The translations under genes were made by a program, and so were the position numbers. From positions 62,001-126,000 of the forward strand of contig NZ_JBHTCO010000043.1 in NCBI RefSeq assembly GCF_042665295.1: a stretch of 64,000 nt of DNA, written 5' to 3'. The DNA is from Scopulibacillus_A cellulosilyticus (GTDB lineage Bacteria; Bacillota; Bacilli; Bacillales; Sporolactobacillaceae). A model generated the notes under the pieces. That model was not told where the DNA came from. It did not search any database and saw only the letters and a program-made list of their open reading frames with translations. Shown here in pieces: positions 26,396 through 34,038 of this stretch (position 1 is the stretch's first letter; the number at the start of each line of letters is the position of its first letter).

Positions 26396-27723
26396 GCGGA
26401 AACAGCCTCTTTTCTTGATTTTCTTTCGCTTTTTACAATTTTCATAGATAAACCTAATTGTTTCATATGATCTAAGAATTCCGGATAAGAAATTTTATAA
26501 GCATTAGGGAAAGTTAAATCACTTACTCCCTCAGCACGCGTTGCAGCCAGTGCAAAAGCCATTTCAACACGATGATCATTGAAAGTAGAGATAGAAGCGG
26601 CTTTTAGCGACTCTACTCCTTTAATGATCATATTATCCCCGTCTTCTTTAATATTCGCTCCCATTTTATTCAGCTGCAGCATCGCTTTGACACGATCAGA
26701 CTCTTTTAATCTGCCGGGTCCGACGTTTTTTAAAACTGTTGTCCCTTTTGAAAGCGCCGCAAGGACACTCATGGCTGGAATTAAATCCGGAATATTCTTC
26801 ATATCAATTTCAAGATCAGCGGTTGGGCGGATCCCATCATGTTGAATATGAATGCAGTCATTTTCATGATCAACATTAATCGGCAGACCCATTTTTTCTA
26901 CGATCTCTAAAATTTTTCCCTCTGGATGGGAACCCGCTTGTGAAATGCCTTCTAATGTTAAATTGGACGGATGAAGCGCAGCTAAAACAAGTAAAAAGGC
27001 GGCTGATGAAAGATCCGGCTCCAATGTCAGATCACAAGGCTGATATTCTTGATTAGCTGGAACAGTCCACATCCGGCCATTTTCATGTTCAATAACTTTA
27101 ATACCAAATTGGTTCAGCATTTCAATGGTTAAATTGATATAAGTTTTTTCATTTAATGGCGGAATGGCTTCGACGACAGTGTCTTTAGAAGCAAAAGGCG
27201 CTAAAATTAATAAACCGGAAATCCATTGACTCAGCGTACCTTGAATCTTCACATGACCGCCTTCCGGCAAGCCCGGATATACAGTAACAGGTAAGCGGCC
27301 TTTATCAGACTCTAATTTGACGCCCATGTCAGATAAGGCATTAAGTAAAGGAGTCATTGGCCTTGCTTTTAGTGCTCTATGCCCATCATAAGTAGCAGGA
27401 CCATTTTGAGAAAGGGAGCCAAGTCCAATTAAGAATTGGGAGGTGGTTCCAGAGCTTCCGACACGGACAATTTCGTTTGTTGGACGATACGGATGACCTT
27501 CAACAATGTAACCATTATCTGTTTTACTTATTTTAATGCCTAAGTCCTTTAGTGAATTAAGGGAATCCTTAATATGTAAAGCCCCCGATTGGCCTGTAAT
27601 ACGTGTCTTTCCTTTAGCTAATGAACCGAAGATTAACGCACGATGTAAATGATATTTAGATGACGGTACCCGGACGACACCGTTAATTTTACCTTCGTAT
27701 TTTTTAACTTTTAATCTTCCCAT
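26389..27723 (-). CDS. Divergent EPSP-synthase (AroA) homologue, probably not a housekeeping AroA
   Basis: 444 residues covering both domains of the EPSP synthase fold. Kept relative to E. coli AroA: Lys23, Arg28, the ARPM arginine (Arg121), Asp313, RLKESDR (338-344), DHR (383-385) and Lys410. Changed: the lysine is followed by Tyr24 instead of serine; NAGTAMR becomes SSGTTSQ (90-96), losing an asparagine and an arginine; of the serines that hold the shikimate 3-phosphate, one is Leu164 and another Glu192; Asn336 is proline. A glutamate where a phosphate should bind argues for an unphosphorylated substrate such as shikimate itself. There are no other aromatic-pathway genes nearby. It leads the operon 20822-27723; SD GGAGG. 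Residue matches are by eye. Confidence 0.85.
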   Translation of the reverse strand: MGRLKVKKYEGKINGVVRVPSSKYHLHRALIFGSLAKGKTRITGQSGALHIKDSLNSLKDLGIKISKTDNGYIVEGHPYRPTNEIVRVGSSGTTSQFLIGLGSLSQNGPATYDGHRALKARPMTPLLNALSDMGVKLESDKGRLPVTVYPGLPEGGHVKIQGTLSQWISGLLILAPFASKDTVVEAIPPLNEKTYINLTIEMLNQFGIKVIEHENGRMWTVPANQEYQPCDLTLEPDLSSAAFLLVLAALHPSNLTLEGISQAGSHPEGKILEIVEKMGLPINVDHENDCIHIQHDGIRPTADLEIDMKNIPDLIPAMSVLAALSKGTTVLKNVGPGRLKESDRVKAMLQLNKMGANIKEDGDNMIIKGVESLKAASISTFNDHRVEMAFALAATRAEGVSDLTFPNAYKISYPEFLDHMKQLGLSMKIVKSERKSRKEAVSAW

Positions 27724-27959
27724 TGGGTAAAACCTCCATGTAAGTAGTTTTATATTTAATAATATGGTCCGTACTTATTTCTAATGAGTACTTAATCTTA
27801 TGAACTGGTCATAAATTTTGCCAATAAAGAAAAGCACTAGTAACAAAACTTCATAAACCACTAAAGGAAGGCTCAAAACTAAATGCTTAAAAAATTTGTA
27901 TAAAGTTAAAAGATAGCTAGATTCCAAATTAAGGGAATAAAAATTACTTCTGTAATTAA

Positions 27960-27987
27960 AATATAATATCGATAAACACAGTGTCAA
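27960..27987 (-). promoter_or_regulatory. Sigma-A promoter of the AroA-like operon
   Basis: On the minus strand a perfect TTGACA -35 box (27982-27987) and a TATATT -10 box (27960-27965) lie 16 bases apart, about 240 bases before the AroA-like start codon. Confidence 0.65.
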
Positions 27988-28093
27988 AAACTTTGATTAT
28001 AAATATTTAAAATAATAGCAAATTTGTCCCCTATTTAGCGATAAGGAAAACTTGTCTGTTGCCAAGATATACTTTTTTGATAGTACAAAACCA

Positions 28094-28120
28094 AAGTGGG
28101 CTTAGCACCCACTTCTTTTT
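28094..28120. terminator. Hairpin terminator between the two cluster operons
   Basis: AAGTGGG (28094-28100) pairs with CCCACTT (28108-28114), with a strong T run on the plus strand and a weaker one on the minus strand. It lies about 80 bases after the zinc dehydrogenase gene. Confidence 0.6.
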
Positions 28121-28191
28121 TAATTTGGGAACATAACCTAACTCTAATAACTCAAAAAAAATTTTATTAAACCTGGCATAGCGGTAAAGTG

Positions 28192-29232
28192 TTATCTTGT
28201 TTGATCATTTGGTTTAATGATCCACCTCCCTGAAGAAGCACGGTCATCAGCAAAGGCTTGATTAACATTTTGAAGTTGAAGTGTTCCTGCAATAAGCTTA
28301 GTTGGATCAAGCTGCCCCGAATCGGTTAAGTCCATGAGCTTACGAACATCATTAATCATAGATCCGAAACTTGCGATGATACGAATTCCGCGGCGGACAG
28401 TTTTGGCAATCGGAATAGAAGCTGTATCCTCTGACATACCAATAATCGTTACTGTGCCCCCAGGCCTTACAACGTCAAACGCCATGGCAGCAGTCTCTTT
28501 ATTTGCGACCGTATCAATGACGACATCTACCCCGCCTGCTCCTGACCATCGGCGAATTTTTCTCGCCGTACTTCTTGCGCCATCTTGTGTAGAAACACAC
28601 ATCTGTGCACCATATTTTTCAGCAGCTTTCACACCTGAAACGCGGCGAGTGACTGCGCCTAATTGGCCAGCCTCAAAAATCTTAGCCAACTGAAGTGTTG
28701 CAAGACCAAGTCCGCCGGTACCAATTACTAGAACCGTTCCGCCAGCCTGAATATCTGAAAGACTCATAGCATGATATGGCGTTGCAAAGGCATCCACTAA
28801 TAATGCAGCTGCAGCGCTTGAGCAGCGTTTAGACATTCGGATCAACTGGCCAGCCGGAACAATAACCTCTTCCGCAAACCCTCCCGGCAAATGGTAACCG
28901 ATACACTTTTGCCTTATACAAAGATTTGGCTGATTGTTCTTACAAGGCGAACACGTTCCGCAGGAGATAAATGGATAAACGACAACTTGATCTCCTGCTT
29001 GCCAGTCATCCGCATGTTCACCTGTTTCAACAACCGTTCCCGAAATTTCATGCCCCATGATTAATGGGAATACAGTTCCCGCCGGTACAGATTCACCCTT
29101 TAAAACTTGGCGGTCACTGCCGCAAACGCCGCATGCATCGACCCGAAGACGGACTTCACCTTTATTTAAAGGCTGACGGTCTGCTTCAACAATAGAAAAG
29201 CCTGATTCCGGTGTGAATTGGGCAGCTAGCAT
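28192..29232 (-). CDS. Zinc-dependent medium-chain alcohol dehydrogenase
   Basis: About 346 residues. The catalytic zinc site is CGVCGSD near residue 37 with GHE after it; the structural zinc site is the four-cysteine stretch CGTCSPCKNNQPNLC near residue 95; the nucleotide motif is GTGGLGLATLQ. The start is the ATG at 29232 after AAGGA. Zinc dehydrogenases of this type include 6-hydroxycyclohex-1-enecarbonyl-CoA dehydrogenase of anaerobic benzoate degradation, so action on a ring hydroxyl of a cyclic acyl thioester is a fitting guess. It is the last gene of the acp-ligase-dehydrogenase operon. Confidence 0.85.
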   Translation of the reverse strand: MLAAQFTPESGFSIVEADRQPLNKGEVRLRVDACGVCGSDRQVLKGESVPAGTVFPLIMGHEISGTVVETGEHADDWQAGDQVVVYPFISCGTCSPCKNNQPNLCIRQKCIGYHLPGGFAEEVIVPAGQLIRMSKRCSSAAAALLVDAFATPYHAMSLSDIQAGGTVLVIGTGGLGLATLQLAKIFEAGQLGAVTRRVSGVKAAEKYGAQMCVSTQDGARSTARKIRRWSGAGGVDVVIDTVANKETAAMAFDVVRPGGTVTIIGMSEDTASIPIAKTVRRGIRIIASFGSMINDVRKLMDLTDSGQLDPTKLIAGTLQLQNVNQAFADDRASSGRWIIKPNDQTR

Positions 29233-29236
29233 CTTA

Positions 29237-30457
29237 TTAGTTCCTTTTTGCTCGTTCACGGCGGCGGGCATTAGTCAGCATTGCTTCAGCAATCGTCATT
29301 TTCTGCATTTCAACCGTCCCCTCTTCGAACCATAGTGAGCGGGCATCCCGGTAAAGCCGTTCCACTGGACTGCCTACGCAATAACCGATGCCTCCGAACA
29401 AGGAAAGAGCACCGTCAGTAACGTCACCAACCATGCGAATTGCATTTCCTTTTGCGATGGATGCCTCAAGTGAAATATCTTGTCCATTGTCAAACTTCTG
29501 TGCAGCATCCATACATAAAAGCCGTGCACTCTGAACGGCAATCTGCATTTCCGCAAGCCGCATTTGAATAGCCTGACGGCTGGCAATTGCTTTTCCAAAC
29601 GTTTTTCGACTGCGAACCTTCTCTAAAGTAACGTCCAAGGCTTCTTGAGCAAGACCAACAGCACTTTGAGCAATACATGCGCGGCTTTGATCTAAGAATC
29701 CTCTGACAGCAACACCAAAACCTTCGCCAATTTCACCAAGCACCTCGTCTTCAGAAACCTCGCAATTATCGAATTTAATAACAGCATGCGAGCACCCTTT
29801 ATCGCCCATCATGTGGTCCATCGGTTCAAGCTTCATGCCTGCCCGTCCATTCGGCACTAGAAATGCCGTTAATCCGCCTCTGCCGGCACCGCCTTCCATT
29901 TTCGCAATGACCGCTATAACAGAAGCTTCTTCAGCGAACGTTATGAGGTGCTTTCTGCCGTTTAAAATAAACTTTCCATTCTCGTATTTTGCCGTTGTCC
30001 TAAGATCAATGCCTGTTCCATTGTCGGGCTCAGTCAACGCAAATGCAACGAGTGCACCTTCTTCTACTAACTTTGTCAGCCAAAACTTTTGCTGTTCCTT
30101 TGAACCTTGTCCAACGGTACGCCAAATACTGTTATAAGCATGGAAAATCATACGAATTGACCCGTGGCAATGTGCGATTTCCTCAAGAATCGGGAAATAA
30201 AGTGTGAGCGGAAGGCCTTCACCGCCAACCCATTTAGGCTGTGTCAGCTTATGAAATCCTAACTCACGCATCCGTTCCCATAGAGCTTCAGGGATTTTTT
30301 CGGTACGTTCAATCTGCTCTGCCCAATCCTTTGCCTCTTCTTGACGAAATTGCAGGACCCGATTTCGAATCTCGTTAGCCCGTTTGACAAGCTCAGGATC
30401 GATGTTTTGATTATTTAATTGAATAGCGTCCGGTTCGGAAGCATTTAATATACTCAT
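29237..30457 (-). CDS. Acyl-CoA dehydrogenase family protein (second copy)
   Basis: About 406 residues. The beta-domain motif is AFALTEPDNGTGIDLRTT, and the C-terminal catalytic segment is WFEEGTVEMQ, sharing the unusual FEEGT with the first copy at 23648. The start is the ATG at 30457, after GGGGGA. The longer open frame upstream runs through two palindromes and is not coding. The gene follows an acyl ligase and an ACP, so the true substrate may be an acyl-ACP. Direction of reaction is not evident from sequence. Confidence 0.88.
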   Translation of the reverse strand: MSILNASEPDAIQLNNQNIDPELVKRANEIRNRVLQFRQEEAKDWAEQIERTEKIPEALWERMRELGFHKLTQPKWVGGEGLPLTLYFPILEEIAHCHGSIRMIFHAYNSIWRTVGQGSKEQQKFWLTKLVEEGALVAFALTEPDNGTGIDLRTTAKYENGKFILNGRKHLITFAEEASVIAVIAKMEGGAGRGGLTAFLVPNGRAGMKLEPMDHMMGDKGCSHAVIKFDNCEVSEDEVLGEIGEGFGVAVRGFLDQSRACIAQSAVGLAQEALDVTLEKVRSRKTFGKAIASRQAIQMRLAEMQIAVQSARLLCMDAAQKFDNGQDISLEASIAKGNAIRMVGDVTDGALSLFGGIGYCVGSPVERLYRDARSLWFEEGTVEMQKMTIAEAMLTNARRRERAKRN

Positions 30458-30480
30458 TCCAATCCCCCATTCATGTTTTA

Positions 30481-30507
30481 GTCTCAAAAGGATGACCCTT
30501 TTGAGAC
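30481..30507. repeat. Perfect 11-base inverted repeat within the operon
   Basis: GTCTCAAAAGG and CCTTTTGAGAC flank a five-base loop, immediately before the acyl-CoA dehydrogenase SD. It may act as an RNA processing or attenuation hairpin. Confidence 0.6.
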
Positions 30508-30531
30508 CATATTTTACTGTCTTATAGAAGT

Positions 30532-30594
30532 TGTTCAAAAAGTGGACGTGACGTTTTTTAGCCAATATCGGCTCTTTTTGTCTTTTTTTGAACA
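30532..30594. repeat. 63-bp palindromic, MITE-like element
   Basis: Terminal inverted repeats TGTTCAAAAAG and CTTTTTTTGAACA enclose an inner hairpin AGCCAATATCGGCT. On the minus strand the inner hairpin followed by an A/T tract resembles a terminator. It lies between the ligase and acyl-CoA dehydrogenase genes. I found no second copy in the window. Confidence 0.45.
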
Positions 30595-30617
30595 CTCATT
30601 TTAAAAAATAATTATTT

Positions 30618-32255
30618 TTATGCTTCAAGGCGAAACCGTTCACGCAAGTCCCTATTCTTAATCTTTCCAGAGTGCGTCATCGGCAATTCTCTTAAAAATT
30701 CTACTCGATCAGGGAATTGGAACTTCGCCAAACCATGCTGACCTAAGAAATCACGGAGTTCAGGTAAAGAGAATTGTTCGGCGCCTTCCTTCAATACGAT
30801 ACAGGCAACGGTTTGTTGACCGAGCGTTTCATGCGGAGCGCCTACAACAGCAACCCGTTCAACTGCATCGAGACCCGCGATAACATCTTCAACACTCTTA
30901 GGGTCTATTTTTGTACCGCCGCGATTGATAACATCGTCTGCGCGCGCGATAAAGGAAAAGCGTCCATTTTCATCCTGGCGCAATAAATCGCCTGAATGGA
31001 ACCAGCCTTCATTGTCCCATTGACGATTCGCTGCTTTTCCATTTTTATAATAACCTGCACAGAAATTTGGTCCCCGTGACCATAGTTCTCCCGGTTCTCC
31101 TTGTTTGACGTCGTTGCCATCTTCATCAACCAATCGAATTTCTATGTCTTTAAGACCAAATCCAACCGTATTGCTCACCGCTTCAATTGGATCATCAGGA
31201 CGATTGGCTGTGGCTACAAAGCCTTCTGACCAGCCAAACATACCGCCTACTTTAATACCGCCATCCGTTTGTAATCTTTGAAGGACAGTGCTTGGAACAG
31301 GCGCTCCGGCATAAATGAACACCCTAACGCTTGATGTATCAGAAGATTTCAAATTTGACGCATTAGCAATATGTATGACATGCGGAGGTGCGCCTATAAT
31401 GAAATTTGGTTTCTCATTTTCAACCCATTTTAACGCCCGTTTTGCCGAGAAGCGATCCAGAAGAAGGATTCGACCGCCGGCTGCAATCGTCATCATGATA
31501 CCCGCAAGCATGCCGGTTTGGTGACTGATTGGCGCAAGGTCAAGAACACCGCATTTAGGTTCATAACCAAAGTTTTCAACTAATGTACGTGATGACCAAA
31601 GATAATTTGCATGCAGATGAACGATTCCCTTCGGCGATCCTGTTGTACCAGAGGTAAATACCATAACAAATGCATCTAATGGTCCAGGTTTGTTCTCATC
31701 AAGAACTTCTTTTGAAAGGACTTTCCCGCTGTCCCGTAATGATGAAAAAGTTTCTACATCATTTTGTACCCGGGAATCATCGCCTTGCAAAATGACGTGT
31801 TTTAGGAATGGAAGTTCTTTTTGAATGTCAATGGCTGTATCGTATAGAGGTTGTCCGCGATAATGACCTGCAATAATCCAGGCTTTTGCATTGATTTGCT
31901 TCAGGCTTTGAATAAGGGCTTCTCTTCCCAGATCAACTTGTAAAAATACCCCGATCGCTCCAATACGGGCTGCCCCAAATATGGCAATCACATAATCTAG
32001 TGTGTTAGGCATTTGAAGACCGATTGTATCGCCTTTACGAATACCCATTTCATAAAGATTGGCAGCAACGGATTCTACTTCTTTCCACATTTCCTTATAG
32101 CTAATGCTCCGCTGTTCATCCTTGTGGACAACATCTGGATAGAGTTCTACATCACGCTCTAACACATCGACATAAGATTCTTTCGTCCATACACCTTTTT
32201 CGAAGTATTGACGTGCACGTTCTTCTGTCAGCGTCCTGCCTTCAAATTCGAACAT
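30618..32255 (-). CDS. AMP-dependent acyl ligase (second copy)
   Basis: 545 residues of the ANL superfamily. It has VFTSGTTGSPKG near residue 205, MFGWSEGF, GDLLRQDENGRFSFIARADDVINRGG and the C-terminal lysine motif LPMTHSGKIKN. It resembles aryl- or cyclic-acid adenylating enzymes of the EntE/2,3-dihydroxybenzoate type. Because it directly follows a private ACP gene, it could load an acid onto that ACP rather than onto CoA. The paralogue at 24809 sits next to the AroA-like gene. Confidence 0.87.
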   Translation of the reverse strand: MFEFEGRTLTEERARQYFEKGVWTKESYVDVLERDVELYPDVVHKDEQRSISYKEMWKEVESVAANLYEMGIRKGDTIGLQMPNTLDYVIAIFGAARIGAIGVFLQVDLGREALIQSLKQINAKAWIIAGHYRGQPLYDTAIDIQKELPFLKHVILQGDDSRVQNDVETFSSLRDSGKVLSKEVLDENKPGPLDAFVMVFTSGTTGSPKGIVHLHANYLWSSRTLVENFGYEPKCGVLDLAPISHQTGMLAGIMMTIAAGGRILLLDRFSAKRALKWVENEKPNFIIGAPPHVIHIANASNLKSSDTSSVRVFIYAGAPVPSTVLQRLQTDGGIKVGGMFGWSEGFVATANRPDDPIEAVSNTVGFGLKDIEIRLVDEDGNDVKQGEPGELWSRGPNFCAGYYKNGKAANRQWDNEGWFHSGDLLRQDENGRFSFIARADDVINRGGTKIDPKSVEDVIAGLDAVERVAVVGAPHETLGQQTVACIVLKEGAEQFSLPELRDFLGQHGLAKFQFPDRVEFLRELPMTHSGKIKNRDLRERFRLEA

Positions 32256-32275
32256 AATACTCTCTCCTTTAGTAA

Positions 32276-32530
32276 TTAATCAAGCCGGCCGGCGATGTAA
32301 TCAACGACTCCTGAAACCGTTGAAAGTTGGCCAAAGTCCGAATCAGGGATTTCAATATCGAATTCATCCTCGAATGCGATGGCAAGTTCAGTAAGATCAA
32401 GCGAATCTGCACCAAGGTCGTCAACAAAAAGGCTGCTTCCCTGTACCTTTGACGGTTCAACTTGCAACTGGCTGCAAACAACGTTGCGTACTTTTTCCTC
32501 AATTTGTTCTTTTGTTAATGTTGTTGCCAT
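32276..32530 (-). CDS. Acyl carrier protein, pathway-specific
   Basis: 84 residues, acidic, with the phosphopantetheine attachment serine in DDLGADSLDLTELAIAFE near residue 43. It is the first gene of the operon acp, acyl ligase, acyl-CoA dehydrogenase, zinc dehydrogenase. The housekeeping acpP normally lies between fabG and rnc, so this is a second, dedicated ACP. The SD is GGAGATGATGAT before the ATG. It implies that part of the pathway runs on ACP-bound intermediates. Confidence 0.92.
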   Translation of the reverse strand: MATTLTKEQIEEKVRNVVCSQLQVEPSKVQGSSLFVDDLGADSLDLTELAIAFEDEFDIEIPDSDFGQLSTVSGVVDYIAGRLD

Positions 32531-33024
32531 ATCATCATCTCCATTTAATTAAATTAATATAGCTTGGGGCAAAACTATTTTATGATTCTTATTACATACG
32601 ATGTCGTGACCGCCTATACCTTCTTTTCCTGCAACAATACGTACACGTACAGGATATATCAATATAAAAACACCACTGATCGTATAAACATCAAATGGTG
32701 TCGTAGTTATAAAAGTATTCTTGGCTAGTCTTTCTCGGTTTATAACCAACAAAACGGCTAACGTGATTTTACACGATACTTATATTTGTCTTCCCCTAAT
32801 GATTATTGCGCTATTTTCCTAAAAAAATACGACACCTTATATTCGCGTTTATTTTACTCCTATCTTAGTTATAGTTCAACTAGTTTAACAAGTTGAATAA
32901 GTCAAATACATAGTTGGATTAATGATAGAAGCCTATTTCACTGCCTTTTAGCCAATTTTATTTTATGTATAAAAATGTTGTTGTATTGTTGATAAAGGAG
33001 GAGTCAGTACCAAGCCGAAAACGA
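32531..33024. other. Intergenic region upstream of the ACP operon
   Basis: AT-rich space between the ACP start and the stop of the SDR gene; it must hold the ACP operon promoter. A seven-base inverted repeat TTCAACT/AGTTGAA (32875-32897), inside sequence rich in repeats of AGTT, could be an operator. Small open frames here have no SD. Confidence 0.45.
32875..32897 (-). promoter_or_regulatory. Candidate operator upstream of the ACP operon
   Basis: TTCAACT and AGTTGAA form a perfect inverted repeat with a nine-base centre. The regulator is unknown; a TetR-type protein would suit the size. Confidence 0.3.
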
Positions 33025-33798
33025 CTATGGTACAAGCAATGTCATGCCTCCATCCAAACGGACTGTTTGCCCGCGAAGCATTTCCGCTTCCTTGGAACAC
33101 AAAAATAATGCAACATTGGCAATATCATCAGGTCTCACCATGCGATGATACGGCATCTTCTCTTTGACAGCAGCTAATGTCTTATCCATCTCAGGAAAGT
33201 GTCCTAACGCATCCGTCTCCACAGCTCCTGCCGAAATCGCATTGACATTGATTTTACGCGGAGCCAACTCTACGGCAAAGTAACGGACGAGTGATTCAAG
33301 TGCGGCCTTACTCGCACCAACAGTTGTATAGAATGGAAATACGCGATCCGAGCCGAACGATGAAAGAGCCAGCATTGCTCCGCCTTCCTCAGGCATCAAC
33401 TGCGCAGCTTGTTGCGCGCCAATAAGAAACGCCCGGGTATTAATGTTTACAGTCCAATCCCATCCCTTTACATCAACTTCCATAGCAGATCTGTTGCGCC
33501 CTGATGCCGCGTTGTGAACAAAAACGTCGAGCCGGCCGAATTCTGACTGTATTTCATTGAACATATTGATAATTTTTTCCTCTTGGGCCATATTAGCCCG
33601 AACGAGCAGTGCCTTCTGTCCCAGATCCTCTACCTCTTTTGCCACTTCACGGGCCGCATCGCCATTGCGAAAATAGTTTATAACCACATCAGCGCCTTCC
33701 TGAGCAAAACGCAAAGCGAGCTTGCGTCCAATCCCTCGTGAACTGCCGGTCACACATACAACTTTCCCTGTATACCTTTTATTTGGGGTTTGTTCCAT
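33025..33798 (-). CDS. SDR-family enoyl reductase, FabL-like (second copy)
   Basis: 257 residues. The cofactor motif TGSSRGIG is near residue 17, and the active site reads FYTTVGASKAALE, again tyrosine and lysine six residues apart (YX6K) as in FabL. It is related to the reductase at 20822. It is transcribed away from the FabF-like gene at 34039. A role as enoyl-ACP or enoyl-CoA reductase on the products of the cluster, or as general FabL, both fit. The start has GAGGAGG upstream. Confidence 0.87.
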   Translation of the reverse strand: MEQTPNKRYTGKVVCVTGSSRGIGRKLALRFAQEGADVVINYFRNGDAAREVAKEVEDLGQKALLVRANMAQEEKIINMFNEIQSEFGRLDVFVHNAASGRNRSAMEVDVKGWDWTVNINTRAFLIGAQQAAQLMPEEGGAMLALSSFGSDRVFPFYTTVGASKAALESLVRYFAVELAPRKINVNAISAGAVETDALGHFPEMDKTLAAVKEKMPYHRMVRPDDIANVALFLCSKEAEMLRGQTVRLDGGMTLLVP

Positions 33799-33988
33799 AT
33801 CAATATGCCTCCTCTTAAAATACCTTTAATAACCTTATAACCAATATCCCTAGTTACATTCGAGTCGTTTAAAACCTGAATGATTATCTTTAAGCAAATC
33901 GATGTTGCCTTAGTAAAAGGTGTGGTAATATAATGAATATTATCATTATGTATGGACATGGTTCAAACAGTAAACACTTTTGCCATTT

Positions 33989-34021
33989 AAGTGCTAAAAT
34001 AAAAAAAGTGCTAAAATAAAA
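33989..34021 (+). repeat. Tandem 17-bp duplication before the FabF-like gene
   Basis: The unit AAGTGCTAAAATAAAA occurs at 33989-34004 and 34006-34021 with a period of 17. It lies directly before the SD of the gene at 34039 and within the likely promoter or leader. Confidence 0.85.
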
Positions 34022-34038
34022 GATGAGGTGAATAACAA

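Larger units (their letters stand above)
27724..28191. other. Leader and promoter region of the AroA-like operon
   Basis: The region has a sigma-A promoter (27960-27987) giving a leader of about 230 bases, and a hairpin (28094-28114) beyond the stop of the zinc dehydrogenase gene. In the leader the hexamer AAGTAC occurs twice about 17 bases apart (near 27770-27795). The 68-residue open frame here is not a credible gene. Confidence 0.5.

Noticed and set aside
26389..27723. Calling this gene the housekeeping aroA
   Set aside because: Several substrate-phosphate ligands are replaced and it is co-operonic with acyl-CoA genes rather than aromatic biosynthesis genes.
27781..27987. A 68-residue hydrophobic minus-strand frame before the AroA-like gene
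   Set aside because: Its upstream end coincides with a near-consensus promoter and it has no SD; it is the leader of the operon.
28192..29232. Zinc dehydrogenase as a sorbitol or threonine dehydrogenase
   Set aside because: The family cannot be settled from motifs, and the operon with ACP and acyl ligase points to an acyl substrate instead.
30532..30594. An intact insertion sequence
   Set aside because: Only 63 bases with inverted ends and no transposase; no target duplication is evident.
32549..32752. A 67-residue minus-strand frame upstream of the ACP gene
   Set aside because: No SD, no recognisable protein features, and it occupies the space needed for the ACP promoter.
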